Origin: Tretioscincus oriximinensis
Taxonomy: Eukaryota; Chordata; Lepidosauria; Squamata; Gymnophthalmidae
Reading direction: 5' to 3'
NCBI GenBank assembly: GCA_022410635.1
Contig: JAJVDF010000236.1
Span: forward strand, 1,416,077-1,480,076
DNA length: 64,000 nucleotides
Shown: one piece after another, positions 1 through 64,000 of the stretch
Layout: each line of letters opens with the position of its first letter
Numbering within the stretch: position 1 is the first letter of the stretch
Position numbers and translations under genes: made by a program
Notes under the pieces: model-generated
Databases searched by the model: none
Told to the model about the DNA's origin: nothing
The model's input: only the letters and a program-made list of their open reading frames with translations

Positions 1-449
1 CAGGGTGAATAGAGGAAAAATGTCTTCTCTATCATACAACACAAGGACCAGAGGGCCCTCCTTAAAACTGTTGGGTAGAAAAGTGAGAACAGACAAAGGA
101 AAGTATTTTTTCACCCAGAGGGTCATCGGCCTGTGGAATTTACTTCCTGAAGAGGTAGTGGTAGCTAACAGCTTNGATAGTTTCAAGACAGGACTAGACA
201 GGTTTATGGACACCAAGGGTATAAATGGATACTAAGATAGTTGTCTGGATGTAGCCTCCGGGATGGAGCAACAGGCAAGACTCCTGAAATACCATTTGCA
301 GGGAGTCATGAACAGGAGCATATTTTGCTTTCCTCTGTTCGGACTGCCCAGGTACATCTGGTGGGCCTCTGTGTGACACAGAATTTCTGGACTTGATGGG
401 CTGTGGCCTAATTCAGTATGGCTCTTCTTATGTTCTTATGTTCTTATTT
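1..449 (+). mobile_element. CR1 LINE, 3' end
   Basis: Positions 5-235 encode the last part of a CR1-type ORF2 (KVRTDKGKYFFTQRVIGLWN, then NLLPEEVVVA and DRFMDTKGINGY). The 3' UTR ends in ttcttatg units near 425-447. An 8-bp 3' repeat is characteristic of CR1. This and the other copies below are 5' truncated. Confidence 0.85.
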
Positions 450-1029
450 AACAACTTTTAACAATTAGCCAGTTGTTTCACTTAAAAAAAACCACTTAAC
501 TGCAGTTGCTTCTTTTAAAAATAGTAATTAAAAAGCTGCTTCCCCTTTTGCAAGAAGAGCTCAGTCTAGCAATAAAGTTTGCTTTTCATCATACNAAAAT
601 GTATACAGAGAATTAAAATGGAATATTAAGTCCTTTCTGCACTGGACCCTGATACAGAATCTCTCTTGGAATAGGGGCTTTCTATTTGCATGCCAGTGCA
701 AACTGTGCCAGGCCTCAAATGTCCCAGAATATCNCAAATATGTCAGAACAAAGATTTTTGTGTGATAGTTGCATCATTGTTATGTATGTATGTATGTGCA
801 TTTCTATCCCATCTATACTTGAAAGTCTCAGGGNGATGAAAAATAAAAGCAAAATTAACATACTAAAATTGCTTGAATAAAATATGAAGGAAGAGCTATT
901 TCTTTTAAACTAAAGGTCAAGTTAAAGAGGTGCATCTTCTAAATGTTTTCTAAATGTATGGACATTTCCCCCTGTCAAATTCCTGTTAGCAAAAAAATTA
1001 TTTCCGTGGGTAGGANTGAGTGCAGATTG
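450..1029. other. Intronic sequence, little recognised
   Basis: AT-rich intron. Positions about 655-725 resemble the half of a palindromic repeat seen elsewhere (gcatgccagtgcaaactgtg), but too weakly to delimit. Nothing coding was seen. Confidence 0.5.
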
Positions 1030-1430
1030 ACTGAGAAAGCATCCTCCTGCCCAGGGCTAGCTACAGGGCAGACTGTGGGCTGTCATTTGCAGGGCAGGGG
1101 CCTGCATGGTCTGGGCAGAAAAGGCTGCCTGGTGCTTGAATTATGCTTCCCAGCAGGCCCAGCCGCCAGCACAACAGCAGCTCCCNTTTCACTTTCTTCA
1201 CATTTGGACTGCAGAAGCTGCTATCGCTACTTCATGTAGTTGCTAGGCACCCCAGCATTTAAATAAGTGGAAAAAAACAGCATAGAAAAGCAGGTAGAAA
1301 TATAAGTGANCCCAAAACCCGGAAAAAAAATTGCTACCAGAAAATGAAAAACAGGAAGCCGACCATTTGTTATTATTGGCATCTGGTCAGGACAGATGTT
1401 ATGAGTGATACACCTGTTCTAAATATGAGC
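1030..1430 (+). repeat. Dispersed repeat family C, copy 1
   Basis: This stretch aligns by eye with 15040-15430 on the same strand and, partly, with 33310-33410 on the other strand. Shared landmarks are a ggctagctaca motif, ttcacatttggactgc/ttcacatttgggctgc, and the a-rich block before a cagaaata motif. No coding capacity was recognised. It ends just before exon a of SMARCC1. Confidence 0.65.
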
Positions 1431-1455
1431 AAACAGGCCTGTCTTTTTGTTGCAG

Positions 1456-64000
<62,545 letters not shown>

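Overview
The window is vertebrate genomic DNA. It contains one recognisable host gene: sixteen consecutive exons of SMARCC1 (BAF155, a core subunit of SWI/SNF-type BAF chromatin remodellers) on the + strand, from 1456 to the right edge. All exon junctions are in frame and together they encode about 660 residues. The missing N-terminal exons lie to the left and the end of the proline/glutamine-rich tail lies to the right. Exon-by-exon identity favours SMARCC1 over its paralogue SMARCC2. No second host gene, RNA gene or CRISPR array was found.

The host is most likely a reptile, probably a squamate. The introns hold many CR1 LINEs ending in short 8-bp tails, DIRS-type tyrosine-recombinase retrotransposons, a Ty3/gypsy remnant, L1-type LINEs, tRNA-derived SINEs of reptile type and several hAT- and mariner-like MITEs. 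This mix is inferred from family knowledge, and the species is not determined. Scattered single N bases mark a draft assembly.

Layout: 1-5302 holds the first four exons (acidic linker and start of SWIRM) among CR1 and other repeats. 7337-13001 is a nearly complete but decayed DIRS element inserted into a CR1 copy. 14590-14661 is a SWIRM exon. 15900-20250 is an antisense gypsy remnant. 21100-25350 is a stack of three L1 pieces, one nested inside another. 25611-35151 carries the rest of SWIRM and the SANT domain. 37287-47977 carries the post-SANT and acidic linker exons. 48158-52503 is a second, more decayed DIRS element. 54849-55003 and 60334-60468 are the exons leading into the coiled coil. 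57518-58333 is the 5' stub of a third DIRS element between duplicated CR1 flanks. 63763-64000 is the last exon seen (coiled coil and start of the Pro/Gln-rich tail).

The points most worth checking are a non-canonical GC-AG intron in SMARCC1; the two DIRS elements, whose internal complementary regions can be aligned base by base to their own termini; a clean empty site for the first DIRS insertion; a 49-bp inverted repeat beside the gypsy element; and several MITEs with target-site duplications. I did not find evidence for a wholly new biological system. The window is a remodeller gene with very repeat-rich introns.
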